Assembly (NCBI RefSeq): GCF_000949865.1 | Contig: NZ_JWJH01000007.1 | Coordinates: 1 to 64,000, forward strand | Direction: 5' to 3' | DNA length: 64,000 nucleotides | DNA from: Rhizobium nepotum 39/7 | Lineage (GTDB): Bacteria; Pseudomonadota; Alphaproteobacteria; Rhizobiales; Rhizobiaceae | Shown here: positions 20,307 to 29,265 of the stretch, one piece after another | How positions within the stretch are numbered: position 1 is the stretch's first letter | Layout: each line of letters starts with the position of its first letter | Position numbers and translations under genes: made by a program | The notes under the pieces: model-generated | Database searches by the model: none | What the model was told of the DNA's origin: nothing | The model's input: the letters and a program-made list of their open reading frames with translations, nothing else

Positions 20307-20362
20307 ACGAGCGCGCCAAGCGGGAGAGACCACCCGAACTTGTGGTGGCGAGGACTTAATAC

Positions 20363-22153
20363 GTGTTGAAGAAAACGCCGCAAACCGTCTCGGACAGTGA
20401 CGATGCCGAAGATCGCGGCAGCGAACGCCGCCACCGTATCCATCCGCTGACGATCGTCCGACGCATTTTCGGCAATGCAGTGTTTTCCAGCCTGACGCGC
20501 CGTATCCTGTTCTTCAACGTGGCGGCGACCGTGGTTCTGGTCGGTGGCATTCTCTACCTCAACCAATTCCGCGAAGGGCTGATCGACGCGCGGGTGGAAA
20601 GCCTTCTGACGCAGGGCGAAATCATCGCCGGCGCCATTTCCGCCTCCGCTTCGGTCGACACCAACTCCATCACCATCAACCCGGAAAAGCTCCTCGAATT
20701 GCAGGCGGGGCAAAGTATCACGCCTGCTCCGAATGACGAGGACCTGAATTTCCCGATCAATCCGGAACGGGTAGCCCCGGTGCTGCGCCGGCTGATTTCG
20801 CCGACGCGGACCCGTGCACGGCTTTTCGATGCCGATGCCAACCTGCTTCTCGACTCCCGCCATCTTTATTCGCGCGGTCAGGTTCTGCGCTTCGATCTGC
20901 CGCCTGTAACGCCGGAAACCCAGACCTGGAGCGAATGGTTTACCAGCATGTTCAACCGCATGCTGCAACCGAGCAGCCTGCCGCAATACAAGGAAGCGCC
21001 GGGCGGTGACGGCTCGATCTATCCCGAAGTGATGAACGCGCTGACTGGCGTGCGCGGCGCGGTCGTGCGCGTGACCGAAAAGGGCGAGTTGATCGTCTCG
21101 GTCGCCGTGCCGGTGCAGCGCTTCCGGGCCGTGCTCGGCGTTCTGCTCCTGTCCACGCAGGCGGGCGATATCGACAAGATCGTGCATGCGGAGCGCCTTG
21201 CCATCATGCGCGTGTTCGGCATCGCCACGCTGGTCAACATCGTCCTGTCGCTGTTGTTGTCCTCCACCATCGCCACGCCGCTGCGGCGGCTTTCGGCCGC
21301 CGCGATCCGCGTGCGCCGCGGGGCGAGAACTCGTGAGGAAATACCGGATTTTTCGGCGCGCCAGGATGAAATCGGCAACCTCTCCATAGCACTGCGTGAA
21401 ATGACGACGGCGCTTTACGACCGTATCGACGCGATCGAAAGTTTCGCCGCCGATGTCAGCCACGAGCTTAAAAACCCGCTGACCTCGCTGCGCAGCGCCG
21501 TGGAAACCCTGCCGCGCGCCAAGACCGAAGAGTCCAAACAGCGACTGACCGAGATCATCTTCCACGATGTCCGCCGCCTCGACCGTTTGATCAGCGATAT
21601 TTCGGATGCGTCGCGGCTCGATGCCGAACTGGCGCGCGCCGATGCCTCGCCGCTCGATCTCGACGTGCTGATGAAGGGTCTGGTGGATTTATCCCGCCAG
21701 ATCAGCACCAAGAAAAAGAGCGTGGCCATCGACTATGTCGCCGACCGGAAGGCGGGAGCCAAAACCTCTTTCGTGGTGAACGGACACGATCTTCGTATCG
21801 GGCAGATCGTCACCAACCTGATCGAGAATGCACGATCTTTCGTTGCCGAGGAAAGTGGCCGCATCACCGTGCGTCTGTCCCGTCACAAGGACCGCTGCAT
21901 CGTGCAGGTGGAAGATAACGGCCCCGGCATTCAGGCCGAGGATATCGACCGGATTTTCGAGCGCTTTTACACGGACCGGCCGGCGAGCGAAGGGTTCGGA
22001 CAGAACTCCGGCCTTGGTCTCTCCATCAGCCGCCAGATCGCCGAAGCCCATGGCGGCAGCCTCAGGGCGGAAAATGTGGTCGACAAATATGGCGTGATTT
22101 CCGGCGCGCGGTTTACCCTGTCGCTGCCGGCGGCTGAGACCCATGAACGCTGA
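20363..22153 (+). CDS. chvG: Sensor histidine kinase ChvG (ExoS)
   Basis: Histidine kinase of 596 residues with a GTG start. First membrane helix about 48-66, periplasmic sensor domain about 67-282, second helix about 283-303, HAMP, then His368 in FAADVSHELKNPLTSLR and the HATPase domain (NLIENARSF, DNGPGI, GLGLSIS). It phosphorylates ChvI. In rhizobia the periplasmic domain is restrained by ExoR; no exoR is in this window. The 3' end overlaps hprK by 11 bases, coupling the kinase to the PTS-related genes. Confidence 0.96.
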   Translation: MLKKTPQTVSDSDDAEDRGSERRHRIHPLTIVRRIFGNAVFSSLTRRILFFNVAATVVLVGGILYLNQFREGLIDARVESLLTQGEIIAGAISASASVDTNSITINPEKLLELQAGQSITPAPNDEDLNFPINPERVAPVLRRLISPTRTRARLFDADANLLLDSRHLYSRGQVLRFDLPPVTPETQTWSEWFTSMFNRMLQPSSLPQYKEAPGGDGSIYPEVMNALTGVRGAVVRVTEKGELIVSVAVPVQRFRAVLGVLLLSTQAGDIDKIVHAERLAIMRVFGIATLVNIVLSLLLSSTIATPLRRLSAAAIRVRRGARTREEIPDFSARQDEIGNLSIALREMTTALYDRIDAIESFAADVSHELKNPLTSLRSAVETLPRAKTEESKQRLTEIIFHDVRRLDRLISDISDASRLDAELARADASPLDLDVLMKGLVDLSRQISTKKKSVAIDYVADRKAGAKTSFVVNGHDLRIGQIVTNLIENARSFVAEESGRITVRLSRHKDRCIVQVEDNGPGIQAEDIDRIFERFYTDRPASEGFGQNSGLGLSISRQIAEAHGGSLRAENVVDKYGVISGARFTLSLPAAETHER

Positions 22154-22607
22154 ACGCTTCAACCTGCACGCAACCGCTATCGTCGTCGACAACACCGGCA
22201 TTCTCTTCACGGGACCGTCGGGAAGCGGCAAGAGCGAGCTTGCTTTCAGCTTTCTGACGGAGGCGGAACGGTGCGGATTGCCGGCGGCGCTGATCGCGGA
22301 CGATCAGATTTTCGTGTATCGGGATGGCGAAAACATCATCGCCGAGCGGCCGGAAGCAATCGCCGGATTACTGGAACTGCGCGGCAGCGGCATTGTTTCC
22401 GTCAACAGCATCCCGAGCGCCGTACTACATTTCGCCGTGACGACAGTTCTTTCACCGGAAAATCCAAGACTTCCGGAAGATGACGAAGCGTTTTCCCTGC
22501 CCTGCGGCGGGCATCTTCCGCTTCTGCGTATTCCGCGTTCCAGTCTTGTGCCTTATGGAAAATTTGCTGCACTTGCTCACAATCTTTTTAAAACGAATGT
22601 GAAGTGA
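22143..22607 (+). CDS. hprK: Short HPr kinase/phosphorylase HprK
   Basis: Protein of 154 residues corresponding to only the catalytic C-terminal domain of HprK (Firmicute enzymes have about 310). The P-loop GPSGSGKS is at 24-31 and is followed by ADDQIFVYRDGE and ELRGSGIV, which match the catalytic domain. This short form is typical of alphaproteobacteria. It should phosphorylate and dephosphorylate HPr on the regulatory Ser. The gene overlaps chvG, and its likely substrate HPr is encoded two genes downstream. Confidence 0.9.
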   Translation: MNAERFNLHATAIVVDNTGILFTGPSGSGKSELAFSFLTEAERCGLPAALIADDQIFVYRDGENIIAERPEAIAGLLELRGSGIVSVNSIPSAVLHFAVTTVLSPENPRLPEDDEAFSLPCGGHLPLLRIPRSSLVPYGKFAALAHNLFKTNVK

Positions 22608-22732
22608 CCATGATTCAGGCGATTTTAGGCTTGCGATTCGCATTTTCCTCATCAAGATGAAATCCCACCGATGGACAGGATTGCCGCGTTGCGATAGTCG
22701 GCAATGAGAGTGCGTGTGCAAGGGAGCATTTC

Positions 22733-23134
22733 ATGATCGGACTAGTGCTTGTCACCCATGGCAAGCTGGCTGAGGAGTTTCGCCATGCGTTGGAGCATGT
22801 CGTCGGTCCCCAGAAATTGATCGAGACGGTTTGTATCGGTCCCGAAGACGACATGGATCAGCGCCGGCAGGATATCATCGACGCCGTTACGCGCGTCAAT
22901 GATGGGAACGGCGTCATTATTCTGACTGATATGTTCGGCGGTACACCGTCCAATCTCGCCATCTCCGTCATGAACAACGGCAATGTCGAAGTCATCGCAG
23001 GCGTCAATCTTCCCATGCTGATAAAACTCGCCGGCGTTCGCAGCGAAGACAACATGGACAAGGCGCTTCAGGACGCATCCGACGCCGGCCGCAAATACAT
23101 CAACGTCGCCAGCCGCGTTTTAAGCGGCAAATAA
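22733..23134 (+). CDS. manX: PTS EIIA component, mannose family
   Basis: EIIA-Man domain protein of 133 residues. The phospho-accepting His9 is in LVLVTHGKLAEEF, and the conserved LTDMFGGTPSN segment follows. No EIIB, EIIC or EIID gene is nearby, so it cannot form a sugar permease here and probably has a regulatory role. In Sinorhizobium the corresponding ManX takes part in succinate-mediated catabolite repression with HPr and HprK. A good ribosome binding site (AAGGGAG) lies upstream. Confidence 0.93.
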   Translation: MIGLVLVTHGKLAEEFRHALEHVVGPQKLIETVCIGPEDDMDQRRQDIIDAVTRVNDGNGVIILTDMFGGTPSNLAISVMNNGNVEVIAGVNLPMLIKLAGVRSEDNMDKALQDASDAGRKYINVASRVLSGK

Positions 23135-23145
23135 GAAGTCAGCCC

Positions 23146-23421
23146 ATGTCGCCTCACTCCCGGGAATTGTCGATCATCAACAAGCGCGGTCTCCACGCCC
23201 GGGCGTCTGCGAAATTCGTGCAGATGGTCGAGGGGTTCGACGCGACGATCACGGTTTCCAAGGATGGCATGACGGTTGGCGGCACCTCCATCATGGGTCT
23301 CATGATGCTGGCGGCCAGCCCCGGATGCAGCGTCTATGTCGAGGCGAGCGGAAATCAGGCTGAAGAGGCGCTTGCCGCACTCGAGGCGCTCGTGGCCGAC
23401 CGCTTTGGCGAAGAAGCCTGA
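23146..23421 (+). CDS. ptsH: Phosphocarrier protein HPr
   Basis: HPr of 91 residues. The EI-dependent phosphorylation site is His17 (NKRGLHARASA), and Ser48 in GGTSIMGLM occupies the HprK-target position (Ser46 of Bacillus). Keeping that Ser fits with the HprK gene upstream. It lies 11 bases after the EIIA gene. Enzyme I is not in the window. Confidence 0.95.
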   Translation: MSPHSRELSIINKRGLHARASAKFVQMVEGFDATITVSKDGMTVGGTSIMGLMMLAASPGCSVYVEASGNQAEEALAALEALVADRFGEEA

Positions 23422-23430
23422 TCCCGCCCC

Positions 23431-23458
23431 ATATAAAGACATAAAGACTTCTTTATAT
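23431..23458. promoter_or_regulatory. Candidate operator upstream of ahcY
   Basis: ATATAAAGA (23431-23439) and TCTTTATAT (23450-23458) form a perfect 9-bp inverted repeat. An internal ATAAAGA-CT-TCTTTAT palindrome (23441-23456) gives a second, tighter pairing, and ATAAAGAC is tandemly repeated at 23433-23448. It lies about 90-120 bases upstream of ahcY. It resembles operators of ArsR-family S-adenosylhomocysteine-responsive regulators (SahR) described upstream of ahcY in other proteobacteria; the match is from memory and unverified. Confidence 0.55.
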
Positions 23459-23549
23459 CGTTATTGCCAGATCGTTTTTGGCCTGCTAAACCCCTGCTAC
23501 GTTTAAAAGCCGGGCCAATAGGCATGGCATTTCTGATCTGGAGAACCTC

Positions 23550-24950
23550 ATGAGCCTTGAGAAGGACTACATCATCGCCGATATCAACCTTGCCGCATTC
23601 GGCCGCAAGGAACTGGACATCGCCGAAACCGAAATGCCCGGCCTGATGTCCTGCCGCAGTGAGTTCGGCGCGAGCAAGCCGCTGAAGGGCGCACGTATCA
23701 CCGGTTCTCTTCACATGACGATCCAGACCGGCGTTCTGATCGAGACGCTGAGGGAACTGGGCGCGGATATCCGCTGGGCGTCCTGCAACATTTTCTCGAC
23801 ACAGGACCATGCGGCAGCCGCCATTGCAGCGGCCGGCATTCCGGTCTTCGCCGTCAAGGGTGAAAGCCTGACGGAATATTGGGAATATACCGACAGGATC
23901 TTCCAGTGGACCGATGGCGGCCTCTCCAACATGATCCTTGACGATGGCGGCGATGCCACCATGTACATCCTGCTCGGCGCGCGTGCCGAAGCCGGCGAGG
24001 ACGTTCTTTCCAACCCCGGTTCGGAAGAAGAGGAAATTCTTTTCGCGCAGATCAACAAGCGCCTCAAGGCTTCCCCCGGCTGGTTCACCAAGCAGCGCGA
24101 CGCGCTGAAGGGCGTGACGGAAGAAACGACGACCGGTGTTCATCGTCTTTACGATCTCGCCAAGAAGGGCCTCCTGCCCTTCCCGGCCATCAACGTCAAC
24201 GACAGCGTCACCAAGTCCAAGTTCGACAACAAATACGGCTGCAAGGAATCGCTGGTGGACGGCATTCGCCGCGCAACCGACGTGATGATGGCCGGCAAGG
24301 TTGCCGTGGTCTGCGGTTACGGCGATGTGGGCAAGGGTTCCGCCGCCTCGTTGCAGGGCGCCGGCGCCCGCGTGAAGGTCACGGAAATCGACCCGATCTG
24401 CGCGCTTCAGGCCGCCATGGACGGTTTCGAAGTGGTTCGTCTGGAAGACGTGGTTTCCTCCGCGGATATCTTCATCACCACCACCGGCAACAAGGACGTG
24501 ATCCGCATCGAGCATATGCGCGAGATGAAGGACATGGCCATCGTTGGCAATATCGGCCATTTCGACAATGAAATTCAGGTCGCATCGCTGCGTAACCTCA
24601 AGTGGACGAACATCAAGCCGCAGGTCGACATGATCGAGTTCCCGAAGGGCAACCGCATCATCCTTTTGTCCGAAGGCCGCCTGCTGAACCTCGGCAACGC
24701 CACCGGTCACCCGTCCTTCGTCATGTCGGCGTCCTTCACCAACCAGGTGCTCGGCCAGATCGAACTCTTTACGAAGCCGGGCGAATACAAGAACGAGGTT
24801 TACGTGCTGCCGAAGCACCTCGACGAAAAGGTTGCGCGCCTTCATCTCGAGAAGCTTGGCGTGCGCCTGACCGAACTTTCCGACCTTCAGGCCGATTATA
24901 TCGGCATCTCGAAGCAGGGTCCGTTCAAGGCAGAACACTACAGATATTAA
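23550..24950 (+). CDS. ahcY: Adenosylhomocysteinase
   Basis: NAD-dependent S-adenosylhomocysteine hydrolase of 466 residues, splitting SAH into homocysteine and adenosine to relieve product inhibition of methyltransferases. Rossmann motif GYGDVGKG starts at about residue 256. The substrate region [14 protein letters not shown] and the C-terminal KAEHYRY are diagnostic. GGAGAACC precedes the ATG. Monocistronic between a candidate operator and a strong terminator. Confidence 0.98.
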   Translation: MSLEKDYIIADINLAAFGRKELDIAETEMPGLMSCRSEFGASKPLKGARITGSLHMTIQTGVLIETLRELGADIRWASCNIFSTQDHAAAAIAAAGIPVFAVKGESLTEYWEYTDRIFQWTDGGLSNMILDDGGDATMYILLGARAEAGEDVLSNPGSEEEEILFAQINKRLKASPGWFTKQRDALKGVTEETTTGVHRLYDLAKKGLLPFPAINVNDSVTKSKFDNKYGCKESLVDGIRRATDVMMAGKVAVVCGYGDVGKGSAASLQGAGARVKVTEIDPICALQAAMDGFEVVRLEDVVSSADIFITTTGNKDVIRIEHMREMKDMAIVGNIGHFDNEIQVASLRNLKWTNIKPQVDMIEFPKGNRIILLSEGRLLNLGNATGHPSFVMSASFTNQVLGQIELFTKPGEYKNEVYVLPKHLDEKVARLHLEKLGVRLTELSDLQADYIGISKQGPFKAEHYRY

Positions 24951-24988
24951 TTTCATAGTTAATATCCACTGAAATTACACAATATGTA

Positions 24989-25026
24989 GATGCCGTGCGC
25001 TTGACAAAGCGCACGGCATCTTTTTT
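24989..25026 (+). terminator. Terminator of ahcY
   Basis: GATGCCGTGCGC pairs with GCGCACGGCATC, a 12-bp stem followed by TTTTTTG, 38 bases after the ahcY stop. Confidence 0.93.
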
Positions 25027-25158
25027 GCGCGCTCCCTTTCCGCAAATTTATGAAGGCGGTATTGTCATCGAACTTGATTCGGACACGCCAAAGGGCGGCG
25101 TGGACGAAATGGGATGTCTTGTCGAAGATGCGGCACATAGGACGGAGACAGACCGGGG

Positions 25159-27741
25159 ATGACGGTTCACAATTCGGATCTGCGCGAGCAGACAGTTCAA
25201 CGCGTTGAAAACACGCATGCTGGCGTGGCATTGAGCGCGGCTATGGCGCGTTGCCGGCTGGCGATCAGTGCTGTCCGGACAGGCCTTGCGCGGATTCCCG
25301 TTCTGATGTCTGGCACTGTTCTCGCTGGCTCTGCAAGCGTGGCATTGGCGCAGGACGGTCTCGTCGCAAAGACCGGCGCGCGACTGTTTTCGTCCGGTGA
25401 AACCATCACCTATTCGCTTTTTGTCGGCATGCTTTCGGCAACGCTGTTTTCCGTTGTCTGGCTGGTGCGCCAGCGCGGCAATATCGAGGCGGAAAGCAGC
25501 GAATACCGCCAGGCGCTTGCGCAGTCCCACCACAAGATCGCGAAATACGAAGCACTGATTTCGGACAAGAGCCGGCGCATCGTCATCTGGGACGGCGCGG
25601 ACAAACGCCCCGAATTTCTGGGGCAATTGCCCGTGGAGACGGGTGCGCCGCAGGCCGATCACGATTTTCTGGCCTTCGGGCGCTGGCTGAAACCGTCATC
25701 GGCGAGCCAGCTTGAAAAATCCCTCGAAAAACTTCGCAGCCATGCGCAGAGTTTCGATCTGACCATCGAGACGCAGCGCGGCGAAGTCATTGAAGTTCAG
25801 GGGAGAGTTTCCGGCGGCAATGCCTTTGCGCGTTTCGTCGCTCTCAACAACCTGCGCGCCGAACTGGCCGAATTGCAGGTGGAGCGTGAGCGTCTGGTCG
25901 CCTCGGTGTCGACATTTCAGGAGCTTCTCGATTCGATCGAGCAGCCCGTCTGGCGGCGCAATGGCGAAGGCGAACTCATCTGGGTCAACCACGCCTATGC
26001 GCATGCTGTGGATGCGCGCGATGGCGAACAAACCATCCACGAAAAACGCGAGCTTCTGAACACCGTTACTCGGCAGAAGATACGCGCGGCCGCGACGCCG
26101 AGTTCGCCCTATCACGACCGCATTTCGACGGTTGTTTCCGGAAACCGCACCTTCTTCGACGTTGTCGATATCAAGACGGCAGGCGGTTCGGCGGGTATAG
26201 CCATCGATGCCACCGAAGCGGAAACCATTCGTGAGGAACTCAAGCGGGTTCTGAAAAGCCACGCCGAAACGCTGGATCACCTGGCAACGCCTGTCGCCAT
26301 TTTCGACGGCCGGCAGCGGCTGCAATTCTACAATCAGGCATTCGCGGCTCTCTGGGGTTTCGATCTCGTTTTCCTCGAATCAGGCCCTGATAATTCCGAG
26401 CTTCTGGACAGGCTGCGCACCGCCGGCAAACTGCCCGAGCAGCTGAACTGGAAAAACTGGAAAGAGACGGCGCTTTCCGTCTACCGCTCGCTCGATACCA
26501 AGACCGATCTCTGGCATCTGCCCAACGGCCAGACGTTGCGGGTAATCGCGACCGCCCACCCGCAAGGCGGCGCGACATGGGTCTTCGAAAACCTGACCGA
26601 GCAGGTCGATCTGCAAATGCGCTACAACACGCTCGTAAAGGTGCAGGGCGAAACCATCGACCATCTGGCCGAAGGTGTGGCCGTGTTCGGGGCGGATGGC
26701 CGCATTCGCCTGTCCAACCCCGCATTCCGGGCGCTCTGGGGCGTTACCGCGGAACAGGCCGAGACAGGCACCCACATCCGCGCCATCGAGACCACCTGCA
26801 CGCAATCCTATGACAGGCCGGACGGCTGGCGCTCCTTCAGCCAGTTCATCACCAGCTTCGATGATGAACGCCCGTCGAGACAGGGAACGCTCGAACTGCT
26901 TTCCGGCCTCGTGCTCGACTACGCCATCATTCCGCTACCGGACGCACAGACCATGCTGACATTCGTCAACATGACCGACAGCGTGCGGGCCGAGCGGGCG
27001 CTCAAGGAAAAGAACGACGCGCTTCTCAAGGCCGACGAGCTGAAGAACGATTTCGTGCAGCATGTCTCCTACGAATTGCGCTCGCCGCTGACCAATATCA
27101 TCGGCTTCACCGATCTCCTGAAGACCCCGGGTATTGGAAGCCTCACGGAACGTCAGGCTGAATATCTCGACCATATTTCCACCTCCTCCTCGGTCCTTCT
27201 GACCATCGTCAACGACATTCTCGATCTCGCGACCGTCGATGCGGGCATCATGCAATTGAATTACGCGGAAAACGACCTTAACGAATTGCTCGACGACGTT
27301 TCGGTGCAGATCGCCGATCGGCTGCAGGAGAGCGGCATTTCGCTGGAGATCGTCGCGCCCGCACATCTTGGCAGTCTGGTCGCGGATCATCAGCGCCTGA
27401 AGCAGATCCTCATCAAACTGCTGACCAACGCCATCAATTTCGCGCCTGAGGGATCTTCCGTTCAGCTTTCCTGTCAGCGCAGCGAGGGCGACTTCCTGTT
27501 CTCCGTGGCGGATAAGGGACCGGGCATTCCCGAAGACATGATCAAGGCCGTGTTCGACCGCTTCGCAACACGTGGCAATGGCGGGCGACGCACTGGCGCG
27601 GGGCTTGGCCTTTCCATCGTGGAAAGCTTCGTCAGCCTCCATCATGGCACCGTCAGCATAGACAGCCGGCCCGGCAACGGCACTATCGTCACCTGCCGCA
27701 TTCCTTCCGGCACGCGCCCGCATTCCATCGCCGCAGAATGA
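25159..27741 (+). CDS. divL: DivL-type tyrosine pseudo-histidine kinase
   Basis: Membrane PAS/HisKA/HATPase protein of 860 residues. Hydrophobic helices at about 49-64 and 85-103, then PAS regions over about 260-600. The dimerisation box reads FVQHVSYELRSPL, with Tyr638 where true kinases have His. The ATPase domain keeps NAINFAPEG, DKGPGIPED and GAGLGLSIV. Tyr in this position is the hallmark of DivL, which in Caulobacter links DivK to the CckA-ChpT-CtrA cell-cycle relay as a regulator rather than as a phospho-donor. Position just upstream of tsaE is common in rhizobia. The start is not certain; a later Met is possible. Confidence 0.9.
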   Translation: MTVHNSDLREQTVQRVENTHAGVALSAAMARCRLAISAVRTGLARIPVLMSGTVLAGSASVALAQDGLVAKTGARLFSSGETITYSLFVGMLSATLFSVVWLVRQRGNIEAESSEYRQALAQSHHKIAKYEALISDKSRRIVIWDGADKRPEFLGQLPVETGAPQADHDFLAFGRWLKPSSASQLEKSLEKLRSHAQSFDLTIETQRGEVIEVQGRVSGGNAFARFVALNNLRAELAELQVERERLVASVSTFQELLDSIEQPVWRRNGEGELIWVNHAYAHAVDARDGEQTIHEKRELLNTVTRQKIRAAATPSSPYHDRISTVVSGNRTFFDVVDIKTAGGSAGIAIDATEAETIREELKRVLKSHAETLDHLATPVAIFDGRQRLQFYNQAFAALWGFDLVFLESGPDNSELLDRLRTAGKLPEQLNWKNWKETALSVYRSLDTKTDLWHLPNGQTLRVIATAHPQGGATWVFENLTEQVDLQMRYNTLVKVQGETIDHLAEGVAVFGADGRIRLSNPAFRALWGVTAEQAETGTHIRAIETTCTQSYDRPDGWRSFSQFITSFDDERPSRQGTLELLSGLVLDYAIIPLPDAQTMLTFVNMTDSVRAERALKEKNDALLKADELKNDFVQHVSYELRSPLTNIIGFTDLLKTPGIGSLTERQAEYLDHISTSSSVLLTIVNDILDLATVDAGIMQLNYAENDLNELLDDVSVQIADRLQESGISLEIVAPAHLGSLVADHQRLKQILIKLLTNAINFAPEGSSVQLSCQRSEGDFLFSVADKGPGIPEDMIKAVFDRFATRGNGGRRTGAGLGLSIVESFVSLHHGTVSIDSRPGNGTIVTCRIPSGTRPHSIAAE

Positions 27742-29249
27742 GCGCCGACATCTTGCCGATCACCCTTTCCCTCGAGGGAGAAAAAGACACCATCAGATTG
27801 GGTGAGGACCTCGCGCTGGCTTTGAAGGCCGGCGATTGCCTGGCGCTCATCGGCGATCTCGGTGCCGGCAAATCCACCCTCGCCCGTGCCTTCATTCGCG
27901 CGATGGCGGATGCACCGGATCTGGAAGTTCCAAGCCCTACCTTCACGATCATCCAGACCTATCCCTTGCGCATTCCGGTTGCGCATCTCGATCTTTACCG
28001 GCTTTCGGATGTCTCCGAGCTGGACGAGCTCGGCATCGACGAGTTGCTGGAAGATGGTATCTGTCTGATCGAGTGGCCGGAAATGGCCGCCGAGGTTCTG
28101 CCACCGGACCAGACCATCAGCCTGCGGCTGACCCATTCCGGCGAAGGACGCCTGGCCGTCATCGATGCCCCGCCAAAACAGAAAGCGCGGCTCGAGCGCG
28201 TTTTCGCCATTCGCGAATTCCTCGCGAAAAATGGCAGAGGTGATGCGGCCCGCCATTTTCTGAGCGGCGATGCGTCCACACGCGCCTATGAGACCATTTC
28301 CACTGATGGCCCGGACCTTATTCTGATGGACTGGCGACGCCCCTTGAGAGGTGCGATCGTCGCGGACGGCAAAACCTATGCGGAAATCGCCCATCTTGCC
28401 CAAGACGCACGTTCCTTCGTGGCGATCGGCAATTATCTGGGAAATAGCGGCTTTTGCGCGCCTGAGATTCTGGCGGCGGATATCGATCAGGGTATTCTTC
28501 TGCTGGAAGACCTCGGACGGGACGGCGTGCTTGCGCCTGACGGAACGCCGATAGAGGAACGTTATCTGCAAAGCGTCGCGTGTCTTGCCGCCCTTCATCA
28601 GGCCCCGCGGCCCGACGTCCTGCCGGTGGGTGACGGCAGCGTCTATGAGGTTCCCGCCTTCGACCGGGAGGCGATGAAGATCGAAGTTTCGCTGCTGGCG
28701 GAATGGTATCTGCCGCATAAACGCGGCAAACCGCTGTCCGATGCCGAGAAGCGGGACTATTACGCCCTTTGGGACGGCCTGATAGATACGCTAGCCAGCT
28801 GCGAAACGGGACTTTTGCTGCGCGACTTCCATTCGCCGAACATCCTTTGGCAGGAGCAGAATGTCGGCATCCGGCAAGTCGGCATGATCGATTTTCAGGA
28901 CGCGATGATCGGGCCGACGGCCTACGATCTTGCCTCCATCGTGCAGGACGCCCGCGTCACCATCTCACCTGAGCTGCAGGCCCGCCTGCTTTCGCACTAT
29001 CTGGAACGCAGAAGAAAAACGCCGTCTTTCGACGAGGCGTCTTTTCTCAAGGCTTTCGCCATCATGTCGGCGCAGCGAAACTGCAAGCTGGCCGGTATCT
29101 GGGTGCGGCTGATGGAACGGGATGGAAAACCCGGTTATATGAAACATATGCCGAGGACGTTCCGCTATCTCACCGCCACGCTTTCGCATCCCGAACTGGC
29201 ACCGCTCAAAGACTGGTGCGTCCGCATGGGCATGGAATTTAAAGACTGA
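27738..29249 (+). CDS. tsaE: TsaE ATPase fused to an AmgK-like aminoglycoside phosphotransferase-fold kinase
   Basis: Two-domain protein of 503 residues. Residues 1 to about 150 are TsaE, the ATPase of the threonylcarbamoyl-adenosine tRNA modification complex, with P-loop GDLGAGKS at 39-46 and VPSPTFTI switch segment. Residues about 165-503 are a phosphotransferase (APH) fold with the catalytic loop RDFHSPNILW and MIDFQDAMIGP, most like AmgK, the anomeric MurNAc/GlcNAc kinase. TsaE is normally about 150 residues, so the fusion is real in length and frame, with no sign of a lost stop. Overlaps divL by 4 bases; a MurU-like gene follows. Confidence 0.92.
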   Translation: MSADILPITLSLEGEKDTIRLGEDLALALKAGDCLALIGDLGAGKSTLARAFIRAMADAPDLEVPSPTFTIIQTYPLRIPVAHLDLYRLSDVSELDELGIDELLEDGICLIEWPEMAAEVLPPDQTISLRLTHSGEGRLAVIDAPPKQKARLERVFAIREFLAKNGRGDAARHFLSGDASTRAYETISTDGPDLILMDWRRPLRGAIVADGKTYAEIAHLAQDARSFVAIGNYLGNSGFCAPEILAADIDQGILLLEDLGRDGVLAPDGTPIEERYLQSVACLAALHQAPRPDVLPVGDGSVYEVPAFDREAMKIEVSLLAEWYLPHKRGKPLSDAEKRDYYALWDGLIDTLASCETGLLLRDFHSPNILWQEQNVGIRQVGMIDFQDAMIGPTAYDLASIVQDARVTISPELQARLLSHYLERRRKTPSFDEASFLKAFAIMSAQRNCKLAGIWVRLMERDGKPGYMKHMPRTFRYLTATLSHPELAPLKDWCVRMGMEFKD

Positions 29250-29265
29250 AAGACGGTTGACCACG

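Noticed and set aside
23422..23549. Possible SAM/SAH riboswitch before ahcY
   Set aside because: The leader is short, and I could not fold a known SAM or SAH riboswitch core; the palindromes fit a protein operator better.
23355..24956. 533-codon open frame opposite ahcY
   Set aside because: Antisense shadow; runs across the ptsH end and the ahcY promoter, which is not credible.
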